From the NCBI GenBank assembly GCA_950097015.1, contig CATNEN010000039.1:7394501-7458500 (forward strand): DNA of 64,000 nt, read 5' to 3'. The stretch is from Macrostomum hystrix (lineage: Eukaryota > Platyhelminthes > Macrostomidae). A program made the translations under genes and the position numbers. Every line of letters begins with the position of its first letter. The first letter of the stretch is position 1. Positions 12,501 through 22,395 of this stretch are shown piece after piece. The notes below the pieces were generated by a model, which saw only the letters and a list, made by a program, of their open reading frames with translations, searched no databases and was not told the DNA's origin.

Positions 12501-15500
12501 CAGCTTCTGGATCGACTTTAGCTCCTGGGTCGACAGCAGCTTCTGGATCGACTTTAGCTCCTGGGTCGACAGCAGCTCCTGGATCGACAGCAGCTTCTGG
12601 ATCGACACCAATGCCTGGATCGACTGCAGCTCCTGGATCGACTGCAGCTCCTGGATCGACTGCAGCTCCTGGATCGACTGCAGCTCCTGGATCGACTTTA
12701 GCTCTTGCGTCGACTGCAGCTCCTGGATCGACAGCTGCTCCTGGATCGACTTTAGCTCCTGCGTCGACAGGAGATCCTGGATCGACAGCAGCTTCTGGAT
12801 CGACAGCAGCTTCTGGATCGACAGCAGCTTCTGGATCGACACCAATGCCTGGATCGACTGCAGCTCCTGGATCGACCGTAGTCTTAGGATCGACAGCTGC
12901 TCCTGGGTCGACAGCAGCTCCTGGATCGACCGCAGTCTTAGGATCGACAGCTGCTCCTGGATCGACAGCAGCTCCTGGATCGACTTTAGCTCCTGGATCC
13001 ACTGCAGCTCCCGGATCAACAGTATCTCCAGGATCGTCACCAATGCCCGGATCGACTGCAGCTCCTGGATCGACCGCAGTCTTAGGATCGACAGCTGCTC
13101 CTGGATCGACTGCAGCTCCTGGATCGACAGCAGCTCCAGGATCAACAGTATCTCCAGGATCGACACCAATGCCCGGATCGACAGCAGCTCCGGGATCGAC
13201 AGCAGCTCCTGGATCCACTGCAGCTCCCGGATCAACAGTATATCCAGGATCGACACCAATGGCCGTATCGACTTTAGCTCCTGGATCGAGTGCACCTCCT
13301 GGATCGAGTGCACCTCCTGGATCAACTGGAGCTCCTGGATCAACAGCAGCTCCTGGATCTACAGCAGGTCTTGGATCCACTGCAGTCCCTGGATCAACAG
13401 GAGTTCCTGGATCGACAGCAGCTCCAGGATCGACGGCAGCTCCTGGATCGACTTTAGCTCCTGGATCGACTCCAATATCGACAGCAGCTCCAGGGTCGAC
13501 AGAATTTCCGGGATCGACTGCAGCTCCTGGAACAACTGCAGCTCCTGGATCATCAGCAGCTCCTGGAACAACTGCAGCTCCTGGATCAACTGCAGCTCCA
13601 GTATCGACGGCAGCTCCTGGATCCACTGCTGCACCTGCCACTACCCCCGCTCTTGTTACGGCAGCTGCTTCTGTAACTGTGACCACTTTCCATACGACCA
13701 CGGTGCCGACCACAACCACCACGGCTGCGCCAGCGTGTTATCCAAGCTACTGCTTGAATGACGGTGTTTGCGTAGTTTCCAACAGTGTTCTAAGATGCAA
13801 TTGCCCGCTGAACAAAGGCGGAGACCGTTGCACCGAGGGTGCGTTCCTTTATTGTTACCTACCACAGTAATTGCGTTTTTGCTTAAAAAAATCACTGCAT
13901 GATACATTCCAGATGCCATCATCACTAAACCCAAGCTAAAGGTGAACAGGCCTTACGAAACAGCTATGGACGATATAAGGAGCTCGGCTGCGTTGAACTT
14001 CTGGAGAGATTTTGTGGCCTTCGTAAGTATTCACTGTAGTGAAGGATGGATACAAAGTGCTGATATTGAGCCGTTCTTTGTTGTGCATCTTATGAAAATA
14101 ACTAATCGAGTCGCCAGCTCTTCGGATTAACGGTTCTGGCCGAATGTCTGATTTTTCCAACCAGATCCAGTGCATTTCATACAACCATACACACGAATTT
14201 GCTCGGGTCTTCAAAATTTATCAGCACATCACCCGAATGTGCCTGCATCATCTCCGACTTCTTCGGTGGCAATCAAATTTTATCTAGATTGACCTGCTGG
14301 GCTTTCAACAAGTGACACCAGCCAACTATGGACACCCTCATGCAAATTTCTCCTTTTTCGCTGATTAAGCCTCAATAACGGGCGAAGCTCACCCACAGGA
14401 CAATCGCCAGGTCTGTCAGCAAATAATTCACCACCCCGTCCGCGTCAGCACCGTCAGCAGGGTGCCTCCAGCTGGCTATGGAGCCCTAAAGAGACGAATT
14501 TCTCTGCTTTCACAGAACAAGCCTCGATATTATGCGACACTTAACTACTACTTGTTGAAGGTCCATAGCTTCGTCAAAATAAAGTCGGTGACCACCGAAG
14601 TCGGAGATGATGAAAGCACATTCGGTTGAAGTGCTGATAAAGTTTGAAGGACGGGTAAGGCCGCACTGGGGCGCAGTGCAATTATTTTTATAAATGGCAA
14701 AATTAAATATACTGGCTCTTAAGGGAAAGATCAGACCTTCGGCCAGAACCGTTGAATATCTCGACCATCTCGAGTCTTCACGGTTAGAGCCAGTGTTTAC
14801 GGCACTGAGTGCATTGAAAACGGCAGACCGAAGCCGACTAGCCGAGAATAAAATATATGAACAAATAGATAGGGAGAGGCGAAATGGTAACACGAGTAAG
14901 GACGAGCCTAGAGGGTAAGAGCTGAAAAAGAGGAAAGAGAGACGAGCAGCTAGCCAATCAGAGACGAGGGAAAGGAAAGAGAAGTGAAGGTTAGCGAAGA
15001 AGTTAAACAGACAGGGGAGTGACAAGAAAGTACAATAAGACTGCGCGCGAGTGTAGGGGAAGACAGAGAGAAGGGGGAAGCAATGACAGGACTGTTTACT
15101 CGACGTTGGTGTACTTGCGTTGCTCCATTCGGATGCAGCGAAAAAAATTGTCAGGGAGATATTCTACCCTCTATTATTAGTTCCACTGATAAACCCATTA
15201 ACCGCTTCTCTGAATTGCAGTTCCTTGCAGCACTTAGTCGGTCAAGAAATTTGATAATCGGCAGGGCCAGACACGAGCTGACTCTGTTGGTTCTCAGACC
15301 GGGCTCTGTTGAGACCGAGTTCACGCACAAAATAATCACCGAAAATGCCAGCTTAATAACTCAGGAATCTATTGCTCCAGCAATTGAGTCCGGTGTAGCA
15401 AGCCTGGCATCATCGAATGATACGAGCTTCAATTTTTCCGTCAGCAACATATCCACGTCAGGTGAGTTTACTGAGCTGAGAAGGTCAGGTACTTCCAATG

Positions 15501-18500
15501 CACAGCTTACAGCAATACCTAAACTTGTAATTAAACTTCAAATATCTGAATGAAACTAATTTCAGAGCCTAACCTGTGCACCAACGGAAGCTGCTCAGCC
15601 TATGCAACTTGCAATAACCACACGTCTAACCTGTCAGCCCTTTGTACCTGCAACCCTGGCTACAGAAGCGATTCCAACAATTCATATCCGGGTTTTCTGT
15701 GCACTCAGCAGTGCGACAATGCATCGTGTGCCGCTGACGAAACATGCAGGGAGAACTCTGGTGGACTTTACACATGTACAAGAATAACAACAAAAGCACC
15801 GATAGAAACCACAGAAGCAATGGTATCCACTGCAGCTCCAGGAACGACAGCAGCAGCTGGATCTACAGCAGCTCCTGGATCCACTGCAGCTCCAGGAACG
15901 ACAGCAGCAGCTGGATCTACAGCAGCACCTGGATCCACTGAAGCTCCAGGATCAACTGGAGCTCCTGGATCGACAACAGGTCTTGGATCGACGGCAGCTC
16001 CAGGATCAAGTGCACCTCCAGGATCGAGTGCACATCCTGTATCGAGTGCACCTCCTGGATCGACAGCAGCTCCTGGATCCACTGCAGCTCCCGGATCAAC
16101 AGTATCTCCAGGATCGACACCAATGCCTGGATCGACTGCAGCTCCTGGATCGACAGCAGTCTTAGGATCGACAGCTGCTCCTGGATCGACTGCAACTCCT
16201 GGATCGACAGCAGCTCCAGGATCAACAGTATCTGCAGGATCGACACCAATGCCCGGATCGACAGCGGCTTCAGGATCGACAGCAGCTCCTGGATCCACTG
16301 CAGCTCCCGGATCAACAATATCTCCAGGATCGACACCAATGCCCGGATCGACTGCAGCTCCTGGATCGACTGCAGTCTTAGGATCGACAGCTGTTCCTGG
16401 ATCGAGTGCAGCTCCTGGATCGACAGCAGCTCCAGGATCGACAGCAGCTCCGGGATCTACTGCAGTCCCAGGGTCAACTGGAGTTCCTGGATCGACAGCG
16501 GCTCTGGGATCGACAGCAGCTCCTGGACCCACTGCAGCTCCGGGGTCAACAGTATCTCCAGGATCGACACCAATGCCCGGATCGACTGCAGCTCCTGGAT
16601 CGACCGCAGTCTTAGGATCGACAGCTGTTCCTGGATCGACAGCAGCTCCGGGATCTACTGCAGTCCCAGGGTCAACTGGAGTTCCTGGATCGACAGCGGC
16701 TCTGGGATCGACAGCAGCTCCTGGACCCACTGCAGCTCCGGGGTCAACAGTATCTCCAGGATCGACACCAATGCCCGGATCGACAGCAGCTCCGGGATCG
16801 ACAGCAGCTCCTGGATCGACCGCAGTCTTAGGATCGACAGCTGTTCCTGGATCGAGTGCAGCTCCTGGATCGACAGCAGCTCCAGGATCGACAGCAGCTC
16901 CGGGATCGACAGCAGCTCCTGGATCCACTGCAGCTCCCGGATCAACAATATCTCCAGGATCGACACCAATGCCCGGATCGACTGCAGCTCCTGGATCGAC
17001 CGCAGTCTTAGGATCGACAGCTGCTCCTGGATCGACTGCAGCTCCTGGATCGACAGTATCTCCAGGATCGACACCAATGCCCGGATCGACAGCAGCTCCT
17101 GGATCAACAGTATCTCCAGGATCGACACCAATGGCCGTATCGACAGCTGCTCCTGGATCGACTTTAGCTCCTGGGTCGACAGCAGCGCCTGTGTCGACTG
17201 CTTTCCCAGGATCGACAGCAGCTCCGGGATCTACAGCAGGTCTTGGATCCACTGGAGCTCCTGGATCGACACCAATGCCTGGATCGACTGCAGCTCCTGG
17301 ATCGACCGCAGTCTTAGGATCGACAGCTGCTCCTGGATCGAGTGCAGCTCCTGGATCGACAGCAGCTCCAGGATCAACAGTATCTGCAGAATCGACACCA
17401 ATGCCCGGATCGACAGCAGCTCCGGGATCGACAGTATCTCCAGGATCGACACCAATGGCTGTATCGACTGCAGCTCCCGGATCGACTGCAGCTCCTGGAT
17501 CGACAGCAGCTCCTGGATCCACTGCAGCTCCCGGATCAACAGTATCTCCAGGATCGACACCAATGGCTGTATCGACTGCAGCTCCCGGATCGACTGCAGC
17601 TCCTGGATCGACAGCAGCTCCTGGATCCACTGCAGCTCCCGGATCAACAGTATCTCCAGGATCGACACCAATGGCTGTATCGACAGCAGCTCCGGGATCG
17701 ACCGCAGCTCCTGGATCGACTTTAGCTCCTGGATCGAGTGCACCTCCTGGATCAACTGCAGCACCTGGATCGACGGCAGCACCAGGATCGACAGCAGCTC
17801 CTGGATCGACAGCAGCTCCTGGATCGACTGCAGCACCAGGATCGACAGCAGCTCCTGGATCGACAGCAGCTCCTGGATCGACTGCAGCTCCTGGATCGAC
17901 AGTGGTCACGACAACTGCAGTTTTGCCGACTACAGCCCTTGCTTGCGTTCCTAGCAATTGCAAGTTCGGTGGCAGCTGTACCAGTGGATCCAGTTCCTGC
18001 AGTTGTCCTAGAAATCGGGGCGGATTCTTTTGCGAGAAGCGTGAGTGTTATTGACTTTTTAAGTCGGCTGGTTCTCTGTTTTATGATTATTTTGTTGATT
18101 TTTCCAGAGCTAAATACACGCTTGCAAATTATTTTTTAGGTAAAACGACGTTCAACTGTCGCAACCGATTTCCACTTCTCAATTTTGAGAATAGCTGGAG
18201 TGATAATACTCATCCAAGTACATTGGCACTTTGGGAGATCGTGAAGCAAATTGTAAGCTAATTTTGACATTATTTTGAAAGAAAATAACTTGACTAAATG
18301 CAACATTATTTTTTTCAGCTGTTAGCCAGCTTTAAAATGTCTTCGGACGCTGACTTCCGCAGTGCTGACTTCTCTTTGAGCCTTGTCAGCTTTCAGAGCG
18401 GTTCAATTGTAACTGACTATGTATTGGGCATGGCTGTACCGGACACTGCGCCAGTCTACACAATGGACAAACTGAAAGCTGCAATGGACTCTGGCTTAGC

Positions 18501-20444
18501 AAATTATAGCTCTAGCAGCAGCTCAAATTACACCATCGAGCCAAACAGCAATGTCACTGGTAGGTTGTGAAATGGTTGTGTTGCGAGACAATTTGACAGA
18601 TTGATTTATATCATTTATATCATTCTCTAGAAGGTTTAGAGAATGATTTTCTCAGCAAATTGGGGTGGGCTGGCGACCAATAATAATAATAATAATTGTC
18701 GCAGGGGTGCGCGCAATTACACATCGATTGGTGACACTAGACCCGCAGCCAGCGAGGAGGCAATTCTGTGATCACACCATTGTATACATCTGCCCTGACT
18801 TTCTCATCGTCAGGCAGTGTGCACTTCACTATGTCATGGAGGTTGGCCCTCGAAGGCGTAAATTGTACGACAAGACCCCAAAGCCTTTTCTCCGCGGCTG
18901 CACCCCAAATGAACGTGGCCTCACAGCGGAATCGAGCTCAGGGACCTTGGTGCGAGGGGCAAACGCGTTAACCGCTCTGCCACTCACCCCTTGGCTGACG
19001 ACTGAGGGGTGAGAAAGGGCAAATGGAGAAATAATGAGCCAGCAGCTAGCAGAGAATGAGTAGAGAACAAATAGTCGAGTCAGAATTAGCCGCATAGGCT
19101 TACCGGATTAAAATATTATCTGCGTGAAACTCGTCTAGGTTTCAAACTTAACGCTCATTCAAACTGCTTTTCCAGCCTACTTATACTGCAGCAATGGCCC
19201 GTGGCCTTGTTCGAAGTTCGCCAACTGCACGGATTTGACCGCCAACAGCACCTACGACTGCACCTGCTTTAGCGGCTTCCGCGACGAGGACACGAGCGTC
19301 AAGGGCACAAAGTGCACGGAGGAGTGCAACAGCTCGGCAGTCTACTGCTCCGGCAACGGCGTCTGCCGCACCAACGCCTACTCACGTGCCAGCTGCCAGT
19401 GCTTCAGTGGCTACTCAGGAGAAGTCTGTGAGATCGTGTCACTCAGCCAGCCAGTACTTGCCATTGTCATTGTTGTGCCAATCCTGTTCGTCATCATCGT
19501 GGTGGTGATTGCCGTTGTGGTGTACATGTACAGAAAGCAGGGCCGCTTCAAGCGGGCCATGTTCGACTCGATCAGCCAGATGGGCGGCGCCGGCGTCAAC
19601 GGCGAGAACGGCGAGGACGGCGTTGAGTACTTCCATCCGATGCCGCCGAGCAGCGCCGGATCGCTGAAGAACTCGGTAAGAGAACGCCAGATTCTGCCGA
19701 TTCCGCTGACTCCTAAGCACAAACCCCATGGTGCTCGACTTGAGCACACTGTAGAAACTAAATTTAACGAAACAATTCCATCCCACCGAACAATTCAGGT
19801 GCGAATTCCGCGAGCCAGGCTAGCTGGCCCCGAGGTCGAGGGCATGTACCGTCCGGAGCGAGCCGAGAGCGGACTCAGCTCCGAGGAGCCGTACGCCTTT
19901 GAGCAGCCGACTGGCTTCAACTATCCCTATAAGCGCTATTCTGATACCACGTTCCGCAGCGGTGGACCGGTAAGGATGAACGCCTTTGGAAGGCAAAAAA
20001 AGCTCTTGCAAAATTATCCCCTCATTTAACTGCGTATCTAGTTAGAAAATTTTACCTGGTTTAAATTGCTTAGTCATTACCCATCAGAACAGTGGCTAAG
20101 CCAGGGTTTTTGTCAAGGTGGTCTGCCGCGCCTCTTGGGGCGCCACTACCCGTGGGGCGCCACTACCCGTGGGGCGCCACTACCCGTGGGGCGCCACTCA
20201 GCTACTCAGGTTTATCTGCCGATTAGGGGGGCACGGCCCCCCTTGCCCCCCTGTCTACACCCCTGTATCAAATAGCTAATTATCCCCCGTTAAGAAATTT
20301 TCCCACCTCAGTTGGTAAATCCCTGATCTATTCGTTAATCGAAATGTTTAGTTCAAGTCAACAACAAAGCAATTGATTCCGAACGATTTCTCGCAATTGC
20401 AGGGACCGTCAAGAATGGACGACGATGGCAGGCACTACTTTTGA
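3..20444 (+). CDS. giant SEA/EGF transmembrane mucin 1 (5' end outside the window)
   Basis: Type-I membrane mucin of the cell surface. In-phase exons: 3-6540, 6615-6724, 6795-7035, 7140-13838, 13913-14022, 15221-15461, 15566-18040, 18140-18252, 18319-18559, 19176-19675, 19799-19969 and 20403-20444. They sum to 17481 nt, exactly 5827 codons including the stop. Order: 16-aa and 6-aa mucin repeats, EGF, SEA, two EGF-like motifs, repeats, EGF, SEA, two EGF-like motifs, repeats, EGF, SEA, two EGFs, a hydrophobic helix, and a cytoplasmic tail ending GPSRMDDDGRHYF. All junctions have GT/AG ends and matching phase. The signal peptide and N-terminus lie left of the window. Known for the family: SEA mucins self-cleave at G-S-hydrophobic sites and stay non-covalently joined. 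That this is one gene rather than several is inferred from unbroken phase. A paralogue follows at 22085. Confidence 0.85.
6..5220 (+). repeat. 48-bp coding minisatellite (16-aa mucin repeat)
   Basis: About one hundred in-frame copies of a 48-bp unit. Variation is concentrated at the last residue (V, I or M after PH) and at S/T positions. Blocks containing GSTAAPGST recur, giving a higher-order repeat. A TVARTSPH variant recurs 903 bp apart (3511 and 4414). Confidence 0.9.
5225..6345 (+). repeat. 18-bp coding minisatellite (APGSTA repeat), first block
   Basis: In-frame 18-bp unit resembling GCTCCTGGATCAACTGCA, encoding APGSTA. It is the same family as the large block at 7400-13640. Confidence 0.9.
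6615..7035 (+). CDS. mucin 1 SEA domain 1 (exons 6615-6724 and 6795-7035)
   Basis: Two exons of 110 and 241 nt, junction phase 0. The second half contains LTLLVLRPGSVETEF, the SEA beta strand carrying the G-S-V turn where MUC1-type SEA domains self-cleave. Several N-x-S/T sequons follow. The same 110-113/241 split recurs in every SEA domain in the window. The intervening intron is only 70 nt. Confidence 0.8.
7140..13838 (+). CDS. mucin 1 exon: two EGF-like motifs, long APGSTA repeat, EGF
   Basis: Begins in phase 1 after TTTCAG with a Cys-rich pair (NLCTNGSC... and CDNASCAADETC). About 2080 residues of 6-aa PGST repeats follow, including variants such as SPMPGS, AVLGS, SSALP and SSAPP. It ends with an EGF identical to that at 6430-6540. 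There is no stop through about 6.7 kb. The antisense strand is also stop-free, which is a property of the repeat and not a second gene. Confidence 0.85.
7400..13640 (+). repeat. 18-bp coding minisatellite (APGSTA repeat), main block
   Basis: About 345 copies of the 18-bp unit, with higher-order organisation. A stretch containing TADPGSTEAPGST recurs 846 bp apart (9041 and 9887), and other long blocks recur around 10500-10620 and 12480-12600. Confidence 0.9.
13913..15461 (+). CDS. mucin 1 SEA domain 2 (exons 13913-14022 and 15221-15461)
   Basis: Near-identical copy of SEA domain 1, exons again 110 and 241 nt. Differences are few, such as R for K after VN, and RN for SN. The intron between them has grown from 70 nt to about 1.2 kb by an insertion; intron edges on both sides still resemble the short copy. 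Confidence 0.8.
14055..15205. mobile_element. insertion with inverted repeats inside the SEA2 intron
   Basis: Sequence absent from the paralogous 70-nt intron at 6725-6794. It contains an inverted repeat of roughly 100 bp with mismatches: one arm near 14209-14312, the other near 14551-14648, sharing TCATCTCCGACTT and CTTTATCAGCAC-like blocks. The remainder (14650-15200) is purine-rich on the plus strand with no convincing gene. No transposase or clear target-site duplication was identified, so the class is unknown. Confidence 0.5.
15566..18040 (+). CDS. mucin 1 exon: two EGF-like motifs, APGSTA repeats, EGF
   Basis: Third copy of the EGF-pair plus mucin module, with a start almost identical to 7140 onward and a shorter repeat tract of about 680 residues. 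The terminal EGF differs from the earlier two (CVPSNCKFGGSC, CSCPRNRGGFFC) and resembles the one in mucin 2. Donor at 18041 is GTGAGT, phase 1. Confidence 0.85.
18140..18559 (+). CDS. mucin 1 SEA domain 3 (exons 18140-18252 and 18319-18559)
   Basis: Exons of 113 and 241 nt, phase 0 between them. I chose the TTTTTTAG acceptor at 18139 because the earlier candidate, TTTTCCAG near 18107, would run into a stop. The second half carries LVSFQSGSIVTDY, a SEA strand with GSI at the cleavage turn, then MDKLKAAMDSGLANY, close to mucin 2 SEA2 (LEAVKAAMDSGIAAY). Confidence 0.8.
18679..19015 (-). mobile_element. tRNA-derived SINE, copy 1 (family 1)
   Basis: On the minus strand it begins with a tRNA-like A box (GGTGAGTGGCAGAGCGGTTA) and a B box (GAGCTCGATTCC), continues through a unique body, and ends in an (ATT)n tail at 18679-18696. 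A diverged copy lies at 41350-41720 on the plus strand. It sits in the intron between SEA3 and the EGF/TM exon of mucin 1. Confidence 0.8.
19176..19675 (+). CDS. mucin 1 exon: two EGF domains, transmembrane helix, juxtamembrane tail
   Basis: Encodes two EGF-like domains (CSNGPWPC to CTEEC; CNSSAVYC to GEVCE). A helix of about 25 hydrophobic residues follows (VLAIVIVVPILFVIIVVVIA), then a basic stop-transfer YRKQGRFKR. This fixes type-I topology. Donor GTAAGA follows AACTCG. Reading through the next 123 nt stays open, so intron retention would add 41 residues. Confidence 0.85.
19799..20444 (+). CDS. mucin 1 C-terminal cytoplasmic exons (19799-19969 and 20403-20444)
   Basis: The first exon encodes a charged tail with several tyrosines (EGMYRPE, EEPYAFE, NYPYKRY). 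The last adds GPSRMDDDGRHYF and the TGA stop. Phase 0 at both junctions, with a TGCAG acceptor at 20402. If the donor at 19970 is not used, the frame ends at 20029 instead. Confidence 0.7.
20090..20265. mobile_element. putative hAT-like MITE in the last intron of mucin 1
   Basis: 176-bp segment with loosely matching termini: CAGTGGCTAAGCCAGGG on the left, and CAGGGGTGTAGACAGGG on the opposite strand at the right. The flanks CATCAGAA and TATCAAAT could be a decayed 8-bp target duplication. It contains four copies of a 17-bp unit (GGGGCGCCACTACCCGT) at about 20137-20200 and a GGGGGGC/GGCCCCCC palindrome near 20226. Confidence 0.4.
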
Positions 20445-22084
20445 AATTCGAATTCTGAAAACGTTCCGGTTTTTATTGCGAGTTTTTTGCCCTTTGTTAA
20501 AATGAGTTCTGTCGGCATAAACTTACCAGGATGAAAGTATTTTGCACAGCGCAGCCGATTGTTCTTTCGATACGAATACAATAGCGTTGACAATTCTATG
20601 ACTTCGTGATTTTGTGCCTCAATTTTATAAAATTGATTTTGGTAAAACTCTGTTCAAAATTGTAACTTATCGCTTTCAACAAAACTTTTCAACTTAAGAT
20701 GATGTAAAGAAACTTTAAAAAGAGTTTCAAAGGATACTTATTTTAAAATAAAGAAAGCATTCAGAAATTATATTATTACATCAGTCTTGCAACCCCTTCA
20801 TTTTATCCTGCTGGCTGGATTTCAAATACGTTGCCACTGACAAAAACAATTTGTTAACCAAATAATTTGCCTCAACTCACAGATAATTATTTACTCGTAC
20901 TTTTTTGTTTTAATTAACTCAATTCCGATTTTCCTGACGGCAAGTTGGACCAAATCAAATATACAAGCCAACAGCGAGGTGAACGAAGTTTTTCGTACGA
21001 CTCCTTCATTTTCATATGTTTTAGCTATAAAGCTTATTGTTTTTAATTGAACTCGGCCTGTTCCACCTGTTTGGCATGGTGTGTTCAATTTCTGGGTGTT
21101 GAAATGATCACCTGTTACTAATCTCAACTGATTCATAATTTTATTTTTAAATATTTTTATCGTTAAACTCTCGCCACTCGCTACTTCCAGTAAGGCCAGG
21201 TCTTCAGAGTTTAGTAACAGTAAATTTTACCACGCTATTTTCCCACTGGGGAAGACCACGGGGCTATTTCAAATACACACCGCCTACTTTACGACAGCTC
21301 CCAAACCGAATGACCGATTTTCATCAAAGTCCGCCATGTGGAAAAAAAATTTACGCCCTTTACGGTGAACTAACTTTCAAAGCCGTCCGACGTCAGCATC
21401 GTCGATTCTTGTCAAAGACCCTGGTGACAAGGACAACTAACATTTCTCTGTATAATACAGTCAATAAAAATATACTTTTTTTGCGATTGAATTCGTCCAA
21501 ACTGCAAAACCTTTCGTCCACTAACGCTTTCTTAATGGGAGCTAAATTTAGATCATTATAGACACCCCGGTCTTTCTACTGCTAAGCAACCGCAAAGCTT
21601 ATTTTCAACCATTTCCACTTTGAATTGTTGCAAAAAATAGAAACTAAAAAGATGAAACAAATTAACTGTCGAGCTGGGAGGGATATAAACACTAGCTTGA
21701 GGTCCAAGCAGACAGGTGTGCTATTATTTAGCTTTTGAACTAACAAAATAGAAGAATGCCAATTAAGGCAGAAACGCCAAACAGGCCGACTTCATAATGA
21801 ATGAGGCATTGTTGTTGTCAATGCATTTTCTAATGGGGGTTATAGCTAGCTCAAGAATGCAGATGATAGAGCTGGGGTCTGTCATCATCTTTCCACTAAA
21901 TACTATTGAACTCAGTTAAGATACCCTGTCTCAGAAGCTCCGACTGACCCTGGTTACTAAGCTGGGCGCGCCCATTGCACAGGACTGTAAACAAGATTTC
22001 ACGAATTCCTTCGCCTTCTTGGCTGGCCTATTTATTGGGCTGGGTCCGTGGAAAATATTTGATTCATTGAGAACCAAAAAGACT
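20445..22084. other. intergenic region between the two mucin genes
   Basis: AT-rich 3' flank of mucin 1 and promoter region of mucin 2. Short open frames here have no recognisable domain or codon signature. Apart from the polyadenylation signal and the left arm of an inverted repeat, I see nothing else. Confidence 0.6.
20747..20752 (+). promoter_or_regulatory. putative polyadenylation signal of mucin 1
   Basis: AATAAA about 300 nt after the TGA at 20444, in AT-rich sequence. Assignment is by position only. Confidence 0.45.
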
Positions 22085-22395
22085 ATGCTTGCCGCTGCTC
22101 ATGGTTGGACTCTGCTGGCAGCCTTCTTGGCTGTCGTAGCGACCCGAGGTGAGTTGAAATAATTGAACTTAGCTTTAACAGTATAAAAACCACGGGACGT
22201 ATTTCAAGTACCCAGTTTTTCTGCAACTCCAAAAATATTTATATTATTGAACCAATATGGATTCGCCATAGAGGTGTACACAGAGCAATGTTAGCTGTCA
22301 CCAGGGTCTTTGAAAATAGTGCTGAATATCTTAACGATGCTGACGTCGTAAGGCTTTGAAAGTTAGTTCATCGTGAAAGGTGAAAAATTTTAGTC
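21340..22395. repeat. inverted repeat flanking the promoter and first exon of mucin 2
   Basis: Left arm 21340-21440 and right arm 22290-22395 are imperfect reverse complements over roughly 90-100 bp. They share TGAACTAACTTTCAAAGCC, CGACGTCAGCATCG and CAAAGACCCTGGTGACA. The signal-peptide exon at 22085-22148 lies between them. A short direct repeat (ACCACGGG followed by TATTTCAA) also occurs near 21255 and 22192. Confidence 0.7.

Noticed and set aside
7342-13722. 2126-codon antisense open frame (VDPGAAVDPG repeat) opposite mucin 1
   Set aside because: Stop-free only because the 18-bp unit lacks stops in that frame. No start context, splice logic or domain, and the sense strand carries EGF domains and conserved splice sites.
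20891-21136. 81-codon minus-strand frame between the mucins
   Set aside because: AT-rich sequence, no domain or supporting signals.
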